Positions 45,116-62,945 are shown, numbered from the stretch's first letter. The stretch: 64,000 nt of DNA from Lepisosteus oculatus (GCF_040954835.1 NC_090706.1:28467148-28531147), one strand, 5' to 3'. Notes: generated by a model from the letters alone, not told the origin. A program made the numbers and translations.

Positions 45116-45559
45116 AGATGCAGAGTATTGGAATGCAGGAAAGAGGAAATTATATTCTATTCAAAACGATTGACGCTTGCTCTTAAAAATTCCATGCCAT
45201 GCCGTTTAAAAGTGCTCCTTAGGAAATCTGTATGTAAAGCGCTATCTGATTGCCCCAGAGCAATTTCCTTGTAACTGTGCCTTGACAAGCATGTTTTTCC
45301 ACTGTTGCATTCAGTATTGGAAGGAAAACAACGTGTGCTTCCAACATATAGTCCATAAAACCATCGCAAGACCGAAGTGTTAAAATATAAAACGATACAG
45401 AGCTGTAATCGATGGCGCAGGCAGGGATTAACAGAATTTGACGCACGCAACAAATACTACAGCTGCTAAGCATCATCATCGTCGACGTGCTAGGTTTAAA
45501 GGATTCGTCAATACAAGAGTAAAATTCAAGACGTGTGAAACAATACAACACATTCGAGT

Positions 45560-45856
45560 CTAAAATCCATGTAACGGGGTTTTATTAATAGTGACGTGGC
45601 TTGAACTCTGCAGCTTTAAGTTTCCTAGAAAGAGTCTGTGTTCCCTTTTTCACCGGGAACGACGGCCTTCATGAACCGTCACATCTCAGTGTTTGGTTTC
45701 TCGTTAGAAAAATAAGGATGTAGCAGGCGGTACAGTCCCTATAAATTATTTCATCCCCGCGCCGAGGTACTTTCAGAGCGAGATCCGCAGTTCCTGAAAC
45801 GTCGAAGATTCAATTTTCTGAATTGTCCATCAAGAAACCTTCATCTGCCAAAGGTA
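45560..45856 (+). other. Possible noncoding first exon (donor at 45856/45857)
   Basis: CpG-bearing sequence that ends CTGCCAAAG|GTAACG, a usable donor. It follows the CRE/ETS region by about 0.5 kb and contains GTGACGTGGC at about 45591. It could be the start of a lncRNA or a leader exon for a gene to the right. Support is weak. Confidence 0.25.
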
Positions 45857-47154
45857 ACGCCTCATTATTTAGAACTTCCCTGTTTCTGCCTGGAGTGAAA
45901 TAAATCGTAGGAAGCGAGGCTTAAATGTCGTTGTTTTTTTTTTTGCGTGTGCAGCATCGGTGTTTATAGGGGGAAAAAACAAACTAACGAGCCTGTTTCT
46001 TAAATGCCCGCGATGCCATTCTGAGTAACGCCGAAAAACCTAGAGAGTGCGAGAGGACTCATCATCTGGTGATACTTCAGAAAAGAAGCTAAAAAGTCCT
46101 TATATTTCCAGTTCCCCAGTTTGAATTTTTACAACTGGTTGTGAAAGAGAAACCCTATTATTAAACTCCCTCGGTATTCTCGCTGTATGCGGACTGCCGT
46201 TGTTAATTCAACGTGTGCGAGTGGCGACGGAGGGGCATGGGACAACTGACAAGGCAGGACAGCCGAAATCCCCTGGCGTCTCCAGTCACCTTTGTCCCCA
46301 ACACATGGCGTAATGAGAGTGGTGCAGGGAAGGCCAAGGGAGCACTTGACGCCCTTATGAAATCTTATCGCGGTACAAGGTTTCCCTTGGTTTTCCTGTG
46401 CTTGCACAAGGCGTGTGGCTTCGTCACGGCTCCCCGTGTCCACACTTGAATCGTGAATCGTGAATCGTGCTGTAATGGCATCTCCCCCTGAACTGTACCG
46501 TGGGTGTGCTGCACCGCCTCTGTACCCCCGTTTTATCATGGAGAGCGCTTAGAAATGAGCTGGTTCTCCGAATGATGTCGCTGGGAGTCTTTTTTTTTTA
46601 ACACCGCTGGGAGTCTGTTCAATACAGCACTAGGCTCAAGAACTAGCGAGCTACAGAACTTTTATGTGCTTGGCATCCAGGCAGTCAGTCAGACTCAGAC
46701 TCGGCTGTCAGTAATTCGCGGTCACTCCTGACTCCATTTCCTCTCCTAAAACGCTATAATACTGTACGCGATCCCCGTCCCTCCCTAATATTCATCTTTT
46801 TACTCCTCGCCTCCACCTCATCTCTGGTTCCTACTCCCCCCAGGTCACCCCTTACTCTGCAGGGGGTCCCAGCCTCCTTGTCCCCTGGCTAGGAGGTCAG
46901 CCCTCACCCAAGGGGGCTAAGCAAAATTGTGACTAAACCATTCCATAATCCTTTCAGTCTGGGTCTTTTTAAAGTCACAGGCTGTTGAATGGAGCATAGC
47001 TTAGTGTGCTGAGTAAGTTACAGAAGTGCCTTTGCCCATCTGAGATTTAGAGAGTGTAAAAACCTGCCAAGTGTCCACTGAACAAAACAGAAATCCACTC
47101 CACCCGGAGAAAAATATGTTTTTTGTTAACATTAAACTTGCTTTTCCCTATGTG
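45857..47154. other. Intergenic, no gene recognised
   Basis: Moderately GC-rich, with a 136-codon minus-strand frame (46539-46129) that lacks family resemblance. Pyrimidine-rich from 46730 to 46890. Confidence 0.35.
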
Positions 47155-47365
47155 ATTATCTTTACGCAAAGGGTTGTGGGAGTATGGAACAAGCTAGCCA
47201 GCCAATTCCCCAACTCCTTTCAAGAAAAGGTTGGATGAAATTCTCATCTCAATTAGCTCCTCTAAATTTAAACCAAGAACAGGAGGGACGTCTTTATGCT
47301 AAGGGTTGTGGGAGTGTGGAACAAGCTACTCAACCATGTGGCTGAAGCAGAAACCAGGGTTTCAT
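47155..47365 (+). repeat. Two adjoining family-B repeat copies
   Basis: CGCAAAGGGTTGTGGGAGTA at 47166 and GCTAAGGGTTGTGGGAGTGT at 47299. The second runs straight into the family-C repeat at 47365. Confidence 0.6.
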
Positions 47366-47605
47366 CTGACTGCTCCAGTTTCCTCCCCCAGTCTGGGGAC
47401 AAACTGGCAGGTTAATTGGCTGCTGGAAAACTTGTCCCTGGAGTGAATGTGTGGGTGTTTGTATCTATGTGTCTGCCATGTGATGGACTGGCGTCCCCTC
47501 CAGGGTGTATCCTGCCTTGTGCCTGTTGCTTGGTGGGATGGGATTGAGCTCCCTTCTGCCTCCCTGTTTTTGATAAAGTGGTTAGAAAATAGCTGGGATG
47601 GAAGT
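47365..47605 (+). repeat. Family-C interspersed repeat
   Basis: TGCTCCAGTTTCCTCCCCCA, GTGATGGACTGGCGTCCCCT, CCAGGGTGTATCCTGCCTTG and GTGGTTAGAAAATAGCTGGG. Confidence 0.7.
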
Positions 47606-48396
47606 GTAGACGCATTTAGGCTGTGGACAGAAGGATTACTGGTACTCCCATTTCAACAAAGTCACAGTGCTTGTTGACAAGCTCTAGAGAAGGCAGCACC
47701 ATATGACCTGATGTAATCATTGTGTCATCTTTTCAAAAATGTCCCGTCGGCTTTTTTACTTGATGACAGTCTGGAGAGGAACTTGGAGCTGAAACTTTTG
47801 AGAAGAGGATGTAGGTACAAGATGAGAGTAAATGTCATCAGGTGAAAAGCAGATGATACTGTGGTTTCCACCAGAGAACCAGTGAGGTCTTGTTTGGGAA
47901 CATGCTCCATTGGAAGTCGATCACAGCCTGAAAGAAGAGAGTGAACAGTGAAGTTTTTGTTTTATTTTGGATACAAAATATCTTGGAACTGCGTGTGTCT
48001 TTGGCTGGGGTGGGGGTATAACAGTGTAGTTTGGTGATGCTTTTGTATATCCTACAAAAAATGTTTTTTCTCATAGGTGAGCCATAGTTACAGTGAACAA
48101 CACCAGATGTAGAATCAAAAAGTGCTGCCAAGTCACACTGAAAGCATGATGCTGTTGTGGACAATCCTGCCTCAGATGGGCAATTTTGAGAAAAAGCAAA
48201 GCAAATTTCACTTTGTGAAAATTGCACATGTTGGATTTTCCTTGTTCAGTTCTCTGTTTTTCCAAGATTATTGTTCGATTTATAGATCTATCGCAGTCAT
48301 CTATTGTGAAACCACTCTCTGGGTCAAAATAGTTGACTGTGTACAGGTGACAGTTCTGTTGTTGATCCTAAAAAACCTTCTTCTCAGAGGGTTTAA

Positions 48397-48397
<1 letters not shown>

Positions 48398-48458
<61 letters not shown>

Positions 48459-48476
48459 GATAGATAGATAGATACT
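48398..48476 (+). repeat. ATA microsatellite followed by GATA units
   Basis: An uninterrupted AAT run to 48454 then four or five ATAG units. The ATAG part is the 3' tail of the minus-strand LINE at 48455-49117. Confidence 0.9.
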
Positions 48477-49117
48477 TTATTGATCCCGTGAGGGAAATTG
48501 CAGTTCAACAGCAGCTTAACACACACAACACAGACACAGTGTAACGAATTATATAATAATAGTACAATACATACAATACAATACAAGAGTTACTCACAGT
48601 CCGGACAAACAAGAACAAACTAGAACAGAACAGTACACAGAAAAATCGTATCACACATATGAATATAAATATAGATGTAAATATAGATATAAATATAAAT
48701 GTATTGCACAGGTCCCTGGCATATATTGCACAAAAAAAAAGAAAAAGAAAGAGAACAGATGTAGCAGTAGATGTGTAGATGCGTTCAGTCCAGAAACAGG
48801 TCACTGTCGCTGTTGCCTCTGCCAAGACGCAAGGTGGATGCGTTGTACAGTCTTATGGCAGACGGCAAGAATGACCTCCTGTAGCGCTCCCTGTCGCACC
48901 GTGGATGAATCAGTCTTTTGCTGAACGTGCTCTTCATTCCTGCAAGCCTGTCATAGAGGGGATGGGAGAAGTTGTCCATGATGGCCTCTAGTTTGGACAT
49001 CATTCTCCTCTTAGCCACTACCTCCAAGGGGTCCAGGTCAGACCCAATGACAGAGCTTGCTCTCCTGATGAGCTTGTTCAGCCTTTTAGAATCCACTGCT
49101 CTAATCCCAGAGCCCTA
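48455..49117 (-). mobile_element. LINE 3' end (ORF2 C terminus, GATA-type tail)
   Basis: The minus-strand frame at 49096-48785 encodes RLNKLIRRASSVIG, DPLEVVAKRRMMSKL, NFSHPLYDRL and LIHPRCDRERYRRSFLPSAIRLYN, the C-terminal region of fish LINE ORF2 proteins. The 3' UTR ends TGATCAATAAAGTATC-like followed by TATC repeats (read on the plus strand as ATAGATAGATA). It is a different family from the one at 22665 and is truncated at the 5' end. Confidence 0.85.
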
Positions 49118-49119
49118 TA

Positions 49120-49149
49120 TTAATATCATGAATATATTAATAATAATAT

Positions 49150-49200
<51 letters not shown>
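49120..49200 (+). repeat. TAA microsatellite
   Basis: TAATAATAT then uninterrupted TAA units up to the tail of the 5S-SINE at 49199, between it and the LINE end at 49117. Confidence 0.9.
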
Positions 49201-49699
49201 TCTTTACACTTACATAGCACTTTTCTGGACACTCCACTCACAGTGATTTGCAGGTAATGGGGATCCCCTCCACCACCAGTGTATCAGTGTGTCAGCCCAT
49301 CTGGATGAGGTGACAGCAGCCATAGTGCACCAGTACACTCCCCACACACCAGCTCTCAGTGGGGAGGAGAACAGAGTGATGAAGCCAGTTCAGAGATGGG
49401 GATTATTAGGAGGCCATGATTGGTTAAGACAAATGGGAAATTTGGGCAGGATGCTGGGGTTACACCCCTACTCTTTTCAAGAAACACCCTGGGATTTTAA
49501 TTGACCACAGAGAATCAGGACCTCAGGTTTATGTCTCATCCGAAGGACAGCGCCTTTTTACAGTACAGTGTCCCCGTCACTACTGGGTCGTTAGGACCCA
49601 CAGAGACTGCAGGGTGAGCGCTCCGTACTGGCCCCACTAACACCTCTTTCAGCAGCAACCTTAGCTTTCCCAGGAGGTCTCCCATCCAGGTACTGGATT
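49199..49699 (-). mobile_element. 5S-SINE, head truncated
   Basis: Minus strand. The tail starts at 49199 next to a TAA/ATA run. The body is intact and the copy stops inside the 5S C-box (CCATCCAGGTACTGG at about 49690). Confidence 0.88.
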
Positions 49700-50679
49700 T
49701 GGCTGGAAATCCGGTGTATACCATTAACACTCAACTGGAAATAAGCAGTTAAATATTGATCACAGAAAAAAACAGCTTCTTTAAGGAAGGATAGTTAAAA
49801 GAGAACTAGCTTTACACTTCCAAATAGTACATAATTCAGGTACAAAGTACAAATTAATAGTACAAATAATTTATAATCTTTGGTACAAATTTAAGGTTGT
49901 AGACTAACAATCTATTAGTCTATCACTCTGTTTCAGTATAGTTTTCATATCTCTCTCACTTCATCCTCTGTGTAAGTGTGGGATATTTTGCGGAATGAGT
50001 GTATTATGTTCTGTATGAGGCTTGGGTTTTGTGGTTTCTGATTGGGTCATACAGTTGACAGGATGGACAGATACGATACCAGAAACGTTTTACTTTTTAA
50101 TGTGCAGGTTTCCTCTAGGGGGTTTCTTATCCTTTCCTTTGGAGGTTTTAAACTGATCATGTCAGGAATATGGCGCGATGTGGCAGTGGCTGACTTTTCG
50201 CTTTCCTGTGTTGAATTTACTTTACTAATCTGCCTCAGATTATAAATGGGGCTCAGTTGTGGTTCTTGCTATTAATCGTATATATTCGTGGAACCTCATT
50301 CTAACTAAACCCTTAGGCCCATTTCTTAAAAATAAGAATTGATTTATGTGAAAGCAGCTCTTGGCCAACATTACGTTATGACTGTATTTGACTACAATTC
50401 GGAATCTGAATGTGTTGTGAAGGTTACTCATCGATAATTGGATATGTCTGGCAGACAGGTAGCCATTTCACAATGTTCTGTGTGAGGCACACTTACAGTA
50501 TCTGCTCTTGTCACTGGTCTGGTCTGTTGGTGAATGTCCTGTATGTATCTCACTCGGATTAACCCTAAAGTGTGAAACAGCTGTCTATGCCTGATAACTT
50601 TGGGTGTGTATACATGCAGCTAATCAATATTCACATTCCATTCCATTCATTTTCTCTTTGTAATTAAGACAATAGATTG

Positions 50680-50990
50680 TCTTGGGGCACAATAATTAGC
50701 ATTGCTGCTTTTCCTCTCTGGGACCCTTGGTTCATTTCTGGAACTGGGGTGCTGCCTGTGTGGAGTTTGTATGTTCTGCCTATGTTCATATGGACTGGTT
50801 TCCTCCCACAGTCCAGAGACCTACTGGTAGGTTACATAGCCTCTGGGAAGACTGGCCCTGAAGTGCAGGTCTGTGTTCATTCTTCCTGTCCAGGGTGTAC
50901 CCTGCTTTTTACTGCTTGCTTGCCAGGATAGGCTCCGGCTCCCCTACAACCCTGATCTTGTTTCCTAAGTGGTTGGGAAATGGATAGATG
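50680..50990 (+). repeat. Family-C interspersed repeat
   Basis: TGTGTGGAGTTTGTATGTTC, TTTCCTCCCACAGTCCAGAG, ATAGGCTCCGGCTCCCC and AAGTGGTTGGGAAATGGATA. Confidence 0.7.
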
Positions 50991-51063
50991 TACAGTATAA
51001 CTGAGAAATGTTAGATACAGTATAATTTTAAAAAGATAGTCATTTTAGTTTGAACCTTTTAAT

Positions 51064-51114
51064 ACTAATCACCACCACCATCATCGTCATCATCATCATC
51101 ATCATCATCATCGT
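51064..51114 (+). repeat. CAC/CAT microsatellite
   Basis: CACCACCACCATCATCGTC followed by CAT units, with interruptions. Confidence 0.85.
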
Positions 51115-52587
51115 AGCCTTCGGAGTTTATCTGCCTGGGTATGTGAACTATCTCTGAAAAAGTTATTTTTCTCATAGTTGTGGTTTTTAATCAGTATCCC
51201 ATTGCTTTAGAGGTTCTGTAAGCTATAAGACAACAGTCATTTTGGGGTCTTTATTTTTCCATATGAGTGTATGAAAAAAGAACCGATCCCTGTGGACAGC
51301 AGGCTGAAATATTCGACACCTGACAGTAACCTGTTTTTCCCTTTTCCTTTCGCTATCTCCTGCCTACTGAGACAGCGGGTGAAGTCCAGTCGCCGATGTT
51401 ACTGTACCAGCTCAACGTTAACGCCTGACAAGGCACGCTAACCATTCTATCGGCACAATAAACTCACTGTTTTGAGCAACGGCACATTACCATCAACAAA
51501 AATAACAGCAAATATTTTACTCTTTCATATTTAACTTAAGGGACAAAAATCATTTTGTTCCTGAGCCAGTCGGTCCCCTTCAGAGATAAAATACAGCACC
51601 CAGAGCCGGTATCAGAATGAAATTAATCAATCTGGCAACTCCCTACAGAGCAAACCTTCTTCTGTACCTCTGCTAAGAGGAGAATCGCCACAGGATGTGT
51701 GTGGTATTTACCACGCTGTGCCAATTACCAGACCCATCCTAATAAAAGACTGTTCAAATGACGTTTGATAGGATAGAAAGGACTTTTCCTCCACCGTGAG
51801 ACGTTTAAAATGCAATGCGTATAAACACTAACGTAAGTCTTCTACTTCGTTTGAGTTCAATTAGAAGTTCATTTGACTTCAAGAGGAACATAATTAGAGA
51901 AGAGCTCATTTTCACTTCCGGTCAAGCGAAGCAGGCTTTTCCACTTCAAAAAAGTCTTTCATGACGACTTCTGTAGAATCTTTTAAAACAGTGCCTCGTT
52001 CGTTAAAAAAAAACCCCAACATTTACACTTCTACCTAAGCCACATTAAAAAGAGCTTCGCAGGTGTAAATACATTGAGCGGATCGGCCACATTGCTGCTG
52101 CCCTCTACTGGACGTGGATATCAATGCATCCTCACCCCGTCTCTTCACTTTCTGAAACCCTTTATGTGCTTAGACTGCCTCTACCCCCAGCCATCAATTT
52201 TTTTCTGGTGAGAGTCGTGACACCCTCCGCAGCCTGTCACCAAATGACACGACACAGGAAAGATTCTCTCACAGCCCCAATTTCGAACAGCGCATCAAAC
52301 CTAAACAAAACCTCTTTGGAAAGTGAGAAGAAATTGGAACATGCAGACTCCACCTAGAAGACTCACCAGCCCGAAATCAAACCCAGCACCCAAGAAATAT
52401 GAGGCATCAGTGGTAACTATCACATCTCTGTCTTGTAATGCAGTGTAATTGAATGGATGTTAATAATGAAAAAATCTATCCCAACACGCTGTATTGAATT
52501 TGATCATCACAACCGTGTTGGGGACAACAAAGTTTTTGCACGGAACTAAGTGACATCAGGTGACACCAACATTCTGAGACAGACTGA

Positions 52588-57157
<4,570 letters not shown>

Positions 57158-57233
57158 GATAGCAGCCAGAGGCCTCTCCTGGCACAGACAGCAGGCAGCA
57201 CCACTCCCTTCAGTCAAGCCAGAGATTTACATG

Positions 57234-57239
57234 AATAAA
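57234..57239 (+). promoter_or_regulatory. EFCAB9 poly(A) signal AATAAA
   Basis: A canonical hexamer 77 nt after the EFCAB9 stop codon, giving a short 3' UTR. It lies upstream of the 72-bp minisatellite. Confidence 0.75.
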
Positions 57240-57418
57240 TACTAATATTTGTACCCTCCCTCGAACATGACATATCTTGAACAGTCATAAATATAGATCT
57301 ACATACTGTGCATATATAAAGGACTTTAGGTTAATTCATTCCTTGCATTAATATTGTGCTTTACTTACAATAGGGGACTTACTTCACCCTCCCATGAAAT
57401 GCAGCACCATTCTGCACC

Positions 57419-57635
57419 TGCAGCCCCATGACACACAGATCAGGGGAGGAGAGAGAAACTGTACAAGACCAGAGTGGGGTTCAGTCCTCCTGCAGCCCCA
57501 CGACACACAGATCAGGGGAGGAGAGAGAAACTGTACAAGACCAGAGTGGGCTTCAGTCCTCCTGCAGCCCCACGACACACAGATCAGGGGAGGAGAGAGA
57601 AACTGTACAAGACCAGAGTGGGGTTCAGCCAGGAC
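57419..57635 (+). repeat. 72-bp minisatellite, three units
   Basis: TGCAGCCCCA recurs at 57419, 57491 and 57563 in exact 72-bp steps. The unit contains ATCAGGGGAGGAGAGAGAAA. Because 72 is divisible by three, open frames run through all frames here; they have no other sign of coding. It begins 180 bp after the EFCAB9 poly(A) signal. Confidence 0.9.
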
Positions 57636-57639
57636 ACTA

Positions 57640-60600
57640 GTATGAACAACTTTGGGATCTATTAGGACTTTGCATGTTATTGTATATCATACATAAGGTA
57701 CAAAATATTCACAGATGGCCAATATATTTAGAATTTACATAGTTCTAGGGCTCTATTTGGTTGAAAGAGGCAGACTACTAAGATAATAAGCTCCGACCTC
57801 ACATGGCAAAGAGTCAGGACAGCAGTCAATGGCACACTCTGATGCACTGCCCAGGTGGTTGTTGTTTTTCGTGGTGCATAAACCAAGCATGTTCTTATTT
57901 TTGGACTTACAGGAGCTGTATGTCCAAGTGGGCAAAAAAGACGGATTCTAATAATTACCCTGACTGGAACTCCACCCCCCCCCCGCACTGTGGGAATTAC
58001 CTGCAGCTTTGGGGTTTCCTCAGCAATAAATCGAGCCTCCCTGCTCCTGCCTGAAGGATTCGTCTCTGCGGAAGTTAAGGAACTGGTTTGGCGAGTACCG
58101 AGGAGAGCAGTTTTTGCTCACATAATGTCCCAAATGTGCCTGGAAGAGCTAAGCCGTGAAGAACTATTTATAGCCAAATTCTACTACCTCTTCAATTTCC
58201 CTTGACAGCTGAGAATCTCTCCAAGTGCTTGGTATATTTTTAAAATGAGTTCTAGTTCCTCATTTGGCTGTTACAGGTCCTCACAGCTGTGTTTTGCAGG
58301 AAATCCCCAGAAGGTATATTCTGTGCTTCAATCTGTGTGTGTGTGTGGTGGACTTTGATTTCTCCAAACAAGGCCTCCATGACCTTTAGAATAAACACTT
58401 CTGCTTTCCTCTCCCTGAACTTTGAAGTCTGGGATGTTTTGAACTTGGTCTCGGTAACCTTTAATCCACAGACCCTCTCCTGTCTCCGGAATTTTCTTAA
58501 ATGATCACTTTTCCACATAATTAATTTCTTTTTTCTTTAAATATTTTTTTATGTTTTCTGAGTTATGGGGAAAGAACTAGACCAAGCACAGTACACATGA
58601 ATAACTACTTCCTTTCAAGTGCTTTGGGAACTATCAATGTAGTTTTGGAGTATTCATCTTTTACACTGAATGCAAGTTGCTTTCAGATTAAAGTATCATC
58701 TTAAAAAAGGTTGATAACAACAATAAAATATTATTAATACTGAATCAGCCTAATTATTCAGTTTTTAATTGAAAAATCCAGTTCTCAGGGTCTGGTTCAT
58801 GGACAATCTGGGCAGTTGTAAAATCTCTCAATATCCTTGCACATGGAGACTTCCTGCTGAAAAAGAGTGTCTTGCATTTTGGTGTGTTGAAATTTTAATA
58901 TAATCCACATCTAAGTGTGTCAGGTGCAACTCTGCCCCCACCCCCCTCAACTCTGGGATTCAATCATGTAGTCTCAGAGCTGCTCCCCCTGTGTTGGAGC
59001 CACAGAGCACTTCTGCCCACTACACCAAAGGGCCAGGACTCATGCCAATTAAGTTTTCAGCATTATACAGCTCTAATGGCACAATCACAAATCCACTCAC
59101 CTTCTGGCACAGGGTCAGTGCCAGATGAGCCCCCCACTAAACTCCTCTCTCTGTCGCAAAAGCTTCAGCAACTGATAGGTGTCAGTCAATGGTATTCATG
59201 AAACTAAGCCCCACCCCCCAGTGTTCAATCATTGCTGAATTCAATCATGTGAATTCTGCTACGCCAAGGGCCAGGCCTCCTGCTGCAGGAGAATTCAATG
59301 CTATCCAGGTTCCAGAGTGGTGATGTCACCTTCTGGAAGAGACTCAGGCCCAAATGCAATCTGGACTAAGCTTCATTTACACCCCTTGAAGCTACACAAA
59401 CAGAAAATGCATCCAGCAACAAAGAATGGAGAAAGAAAGGGCCAAGCCTACATAAATGAAAGCAAATAACACTTACACTGCCACCTCTGTGAAGACTCTT
59501 TACATTTAAATAAGTCATTCAAGTCTTAAAATAAGCACTTATAAAGTTTTATTTAATTTTTGGACATTTTCTTAAAGATTACAAAAAGACACAAGCGCAC
59601 AAAGTCTAACTAGAGAAAAAAAATAAGTATAAACATCAAAAAGGTCCTAGAATCATTTATTTCATTTAAAAGCTGCAGTCCAACAGATGACTCCAAAACC
59701 TCAAGTCCACGGCAAACAAAGTTAAAAAAAAAACAACACAAAAAAATTTAGCTTAAACCACCAGAAAGGCACATTTTGGTCAGGGAATAAATAAAAGAAA
59801 AGATTTAAGCTTCTTGGTTTAGTGCCAACAATATGAAAAACATGACTTAAAATAAGGGATGCATTGTGAATGTCCTTTGATAGATCACTGTGCTATTCAC
59901 AGGTATCATTCGGTTATTCTGACATGTCATTTCAGATTGGTCCTGAAACAGAACGGCTTGACCTTGGATTCACTTTGTCCCTTACTGAGAGGAGACCAGC
60001 AGATGAACAAATCCCCTGGAGAAGAAAAAACTGGACCTGAAAATACACAGCAAAGCTCAGATCTACCAGCTGAAATCACCTCCCTGACTGGACTTCTAGC
60101 ACTGTAAAACGCAAAGCAATTTCAGATAATACTTTAAAGGACCAAGGCCCAGACCTTGAACTACAAAAACCGAATAGCCCTCAAGCACATCTCTGAGACT
60201 TATCCCCATGATAATCCATTAAGAAGCCTAAGAAGACTAATGCAGTCTCTTTAACCCATCGCTTAATCTCTGCCGTTCTAAATATTTAATTACCCGCACA
60301 ACCTCAAAATCATGCAGCGGTTCAGTAGTTACATTCGTTTCGCATAAAGCGAGTGGCTCCGATTTTGTTGTGAAGTTTTGAAACGGTTATCAAAGCAACA
60401 GACATCATTGATCATAGAGAAATAACCATATATTGCTACATTTATTTTTATTAGGGAATATTTTCATTTGGGTGAAACTGAAAGTGCTATGCTGTTACTA
60501 ATATTTTTTTTAAAAATCATTAGCAAGTTTTATTGTTGCTGACACTACTGACATTCTCAAAGGCCCTTATTATTACCAGTTTTAAATTATGCTATTATCT

Positions 60601-62594
60601 ATCATTCATGCCCAGTTACCTAATGGACTAATAACAGTGCTTAATTAGGAACTGTGTTCTAAAAACCTAAGTGAACTCTTTACCTTATAGAAACTCTTCT
60701 TTAAATGTGCAAGAGACTAGCATTATATACATTGTCGGAGTCTCATGTAGTGGAACAAACAGCTGTCTAAACAAGTACAGAAAATGGAGGAGAAATTCTC
60801 CCCTTTCGGATGGCAGGAGGAGGAAGATTACAGGGCAAAAGGAAAGGCTGAGCTGGTGTTGTTTGAGTTTGGATCACCACAGTCATGTGTCCTTGTGTTT
60901 TCCAGATCTAAAGTTTCAAAAGGCCAAGTTTTGATTATTTCAAGGTCCAGGTTGTCCTGTGCTTGTAATTGCTGGAGGTTTATAGTATGTTTCACTTATA
61001 CATGAAACTTTGCCAGACATTTTAAAGTTAATTCACCATCTTCAACTGTGCTTCCCAACTTCCTTTCTTCCACAGACAGAAGAAGGGCCTGTTGTTTGTC
61101 CTTCTTTCTCTGACCAATTGGCCAACAAGTGTTGGGTCACCTTCAGTGTTCCTCACAACTGTATACACACAGCCACTCTCGGCAGCCAGATTAATCACGG
61201 ACCAAGCGACCTGATCCACTCTCTTGTTAGCATATCAAGATGGCTTCGAATTCAAAATGATGGGTTCACCAATTGCAGTGGAATTTCTCTGATATTGAGA
61301 GAACGTAAAGTGAAAAAGTTAAATAATGAATGGAAAAAGTCTCTCAAAGAATTCCGACCTGGGATATAGAAAATACACGATCAACAGGGGGTGTTTAAAA
61401 AGTTATACAGCAGCAAGATGATCTCCTCTCCACCTCAATTTAAAACGTGCTTCAAAAAAAAAAACACAGGCATATACAATATGACGTCCGATAATACAGT
61501 GGCACTTCAGAATATGATGTAACTAACTCCACAATCCCATGACTGACACAAGTTTTTGTGAAGCTCGATTGTGAATTCAGTAACAAAAATCTCTTTACAG
61601 GAATACAAACATTCTAGAGGTCTGCCTTGTACCAAGATGAACACCACATGAGAATAACTGATTTCAAAGCCATCTGTTCTTGAGCAGTGAGGAACTGTGA
61701 CCTATTCATGTTGTCTGCAGTTAGCTCAGAGTCTCAAGGAGCAGTGTCCTGAAACAACAGTTTGATTTAACATAATCTGGTCAGGTAAGAGAGAAGTCAT
61801 CTGGCTGATCGATAAAATACTCATCTTAGGAGAAGGTCAAAGAGCTGACATGTACATTTTGTTAAGGTTGTGGACCCAGAAACCCAGGTCAGCCTCACGC
61901 ACAGCAATCCTGAGAATGCAAGAGCCAGAAGCCCCCATATTCATGCTAAATCCAGGGAAAAAAATGTTTGAAACAAATTTGAAACATTTGCCAGGGCAGT
62001 GTTAAAAATACTCAAAGATTCTCAATAGTCTTGGTGTTTCCTCAACCTGAAAAGGAAAAGCAACGCTGGTATTGCAGAAGGAAAACCTTTTAAAAGGGTT
62101 ACAAGTAACTTAAGAGTTTCACAGACTTTGCACAAAGATCCCTGGCTTCAAGTCACCTGATGACTGTCCACGGCATTTTTATTTGAAAATCAATCATCTG
62201 TTCAAGGCATATGCACAAGACAAATGTTTTGATTTTTTAATAATAAAGTACTACCACACAAACAAAAAAAGCTGACATATTATTGCCCATGACCAAATTG
62301 CCCTAATACAGAAATATGTCAATGTAAATCAAATATATCCCCTTGAAATGAATTAAATGGAACAAAAATAAAAAGAAGAATATTTGCAGCTTTAGTGTAA
62401 AATATGTGCAGCTCATATTTTTTGTAAACTGATGTTTTTTTTTCAGAAAAGCTTTTCAATGGCTGCTCTACGATTCAAGTGCAATTAGGGCTGTCTTTTT
62501 TAAAGTTGCAGGTGTGAATGCAAGTCAGTGTGCCTGTCTGCAGTCCTTGGGGACTTGCAGAAAAAAGGAAAACAAATTTAACTTTGGGATTTCT
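57640..62594. other. Downstream of EFCAB9, no gene recognised
   Basis: Holds a C-run (57976-57985), a loosely duplicated stretch at 58911-59350 sharing CAATCATGT and AAGGGCCAGG motifs, and A-rich sequence at 59500-59850. Frames up to 119 codons (61010-61369) show no family motif. In human UBTD2 faces EFCAB9 tail to tail; its 3' UTR could reach here but nothing in the sequence proves it. Confidence 0.35.
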
Positions 62595-62945
62595 CTCGCA
62601 GGGCAGCATGGTGAGCATTGCTGACTTGCAGAGCTGGGACCCTGGGCTAAATTCTGGACCTGGGGTCCTATCTAGGTGGAGTCTGCATGTTCTTCCTGTG
62701 TTCACAAGGGTTTTCTCCAAGTGCTCCAGTTTAGCCCCACAGTCCAAAGACATACCAGTAAGGTAAACTGGCTTCTGGGAAAATTATCCCTGGTGGGAGT
62801 GTGTGTGTGCGCGTGTCTGTGTCTATATGTGCCAGGTTTCTCGTCCAGGGTGTAACCTGCCTTGTGCCTGTTGCTTCCTGGGATAGGCTCGGGCTCCCCA
62901 GTTGTCTAACTGTACACGACAAAGTAGTTAGAAAATGGATGTATT
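62595..62945 (+). repeat. Family-C interspersed repeat
   Basis: AGGGCAGCATGGTGAGCATT, GGTGGAGTCTGCATGTTCTT, CCAGGGTGTAACCTGCCTTG, ATAGGCTCGGGCTCCCC and TAGTTAGAAAATGGATG. A nearly full-length copy. Confidence 0.7.

Noticed and set aside
46129-46539. 136-codon minus-strand open frame as a gene
   Set aside because: No recognisable domain, composition like random GC-rich sequence, no supporting splice or poly(A) signals.
57394-57665. Repetitive 24-residue peptide frames
   Set aside because: They result from the 72-bp array length being divisible by three; the inverted copy at 9366 shows the same in other frames.
61010-61369. 119-codon plus-strand frame as UBTD2 or another gene
   Set aside because: The translation does not resemble UBTD2's ubiquitin-like or N-terminal domain, and the strand is opposite to that expected.
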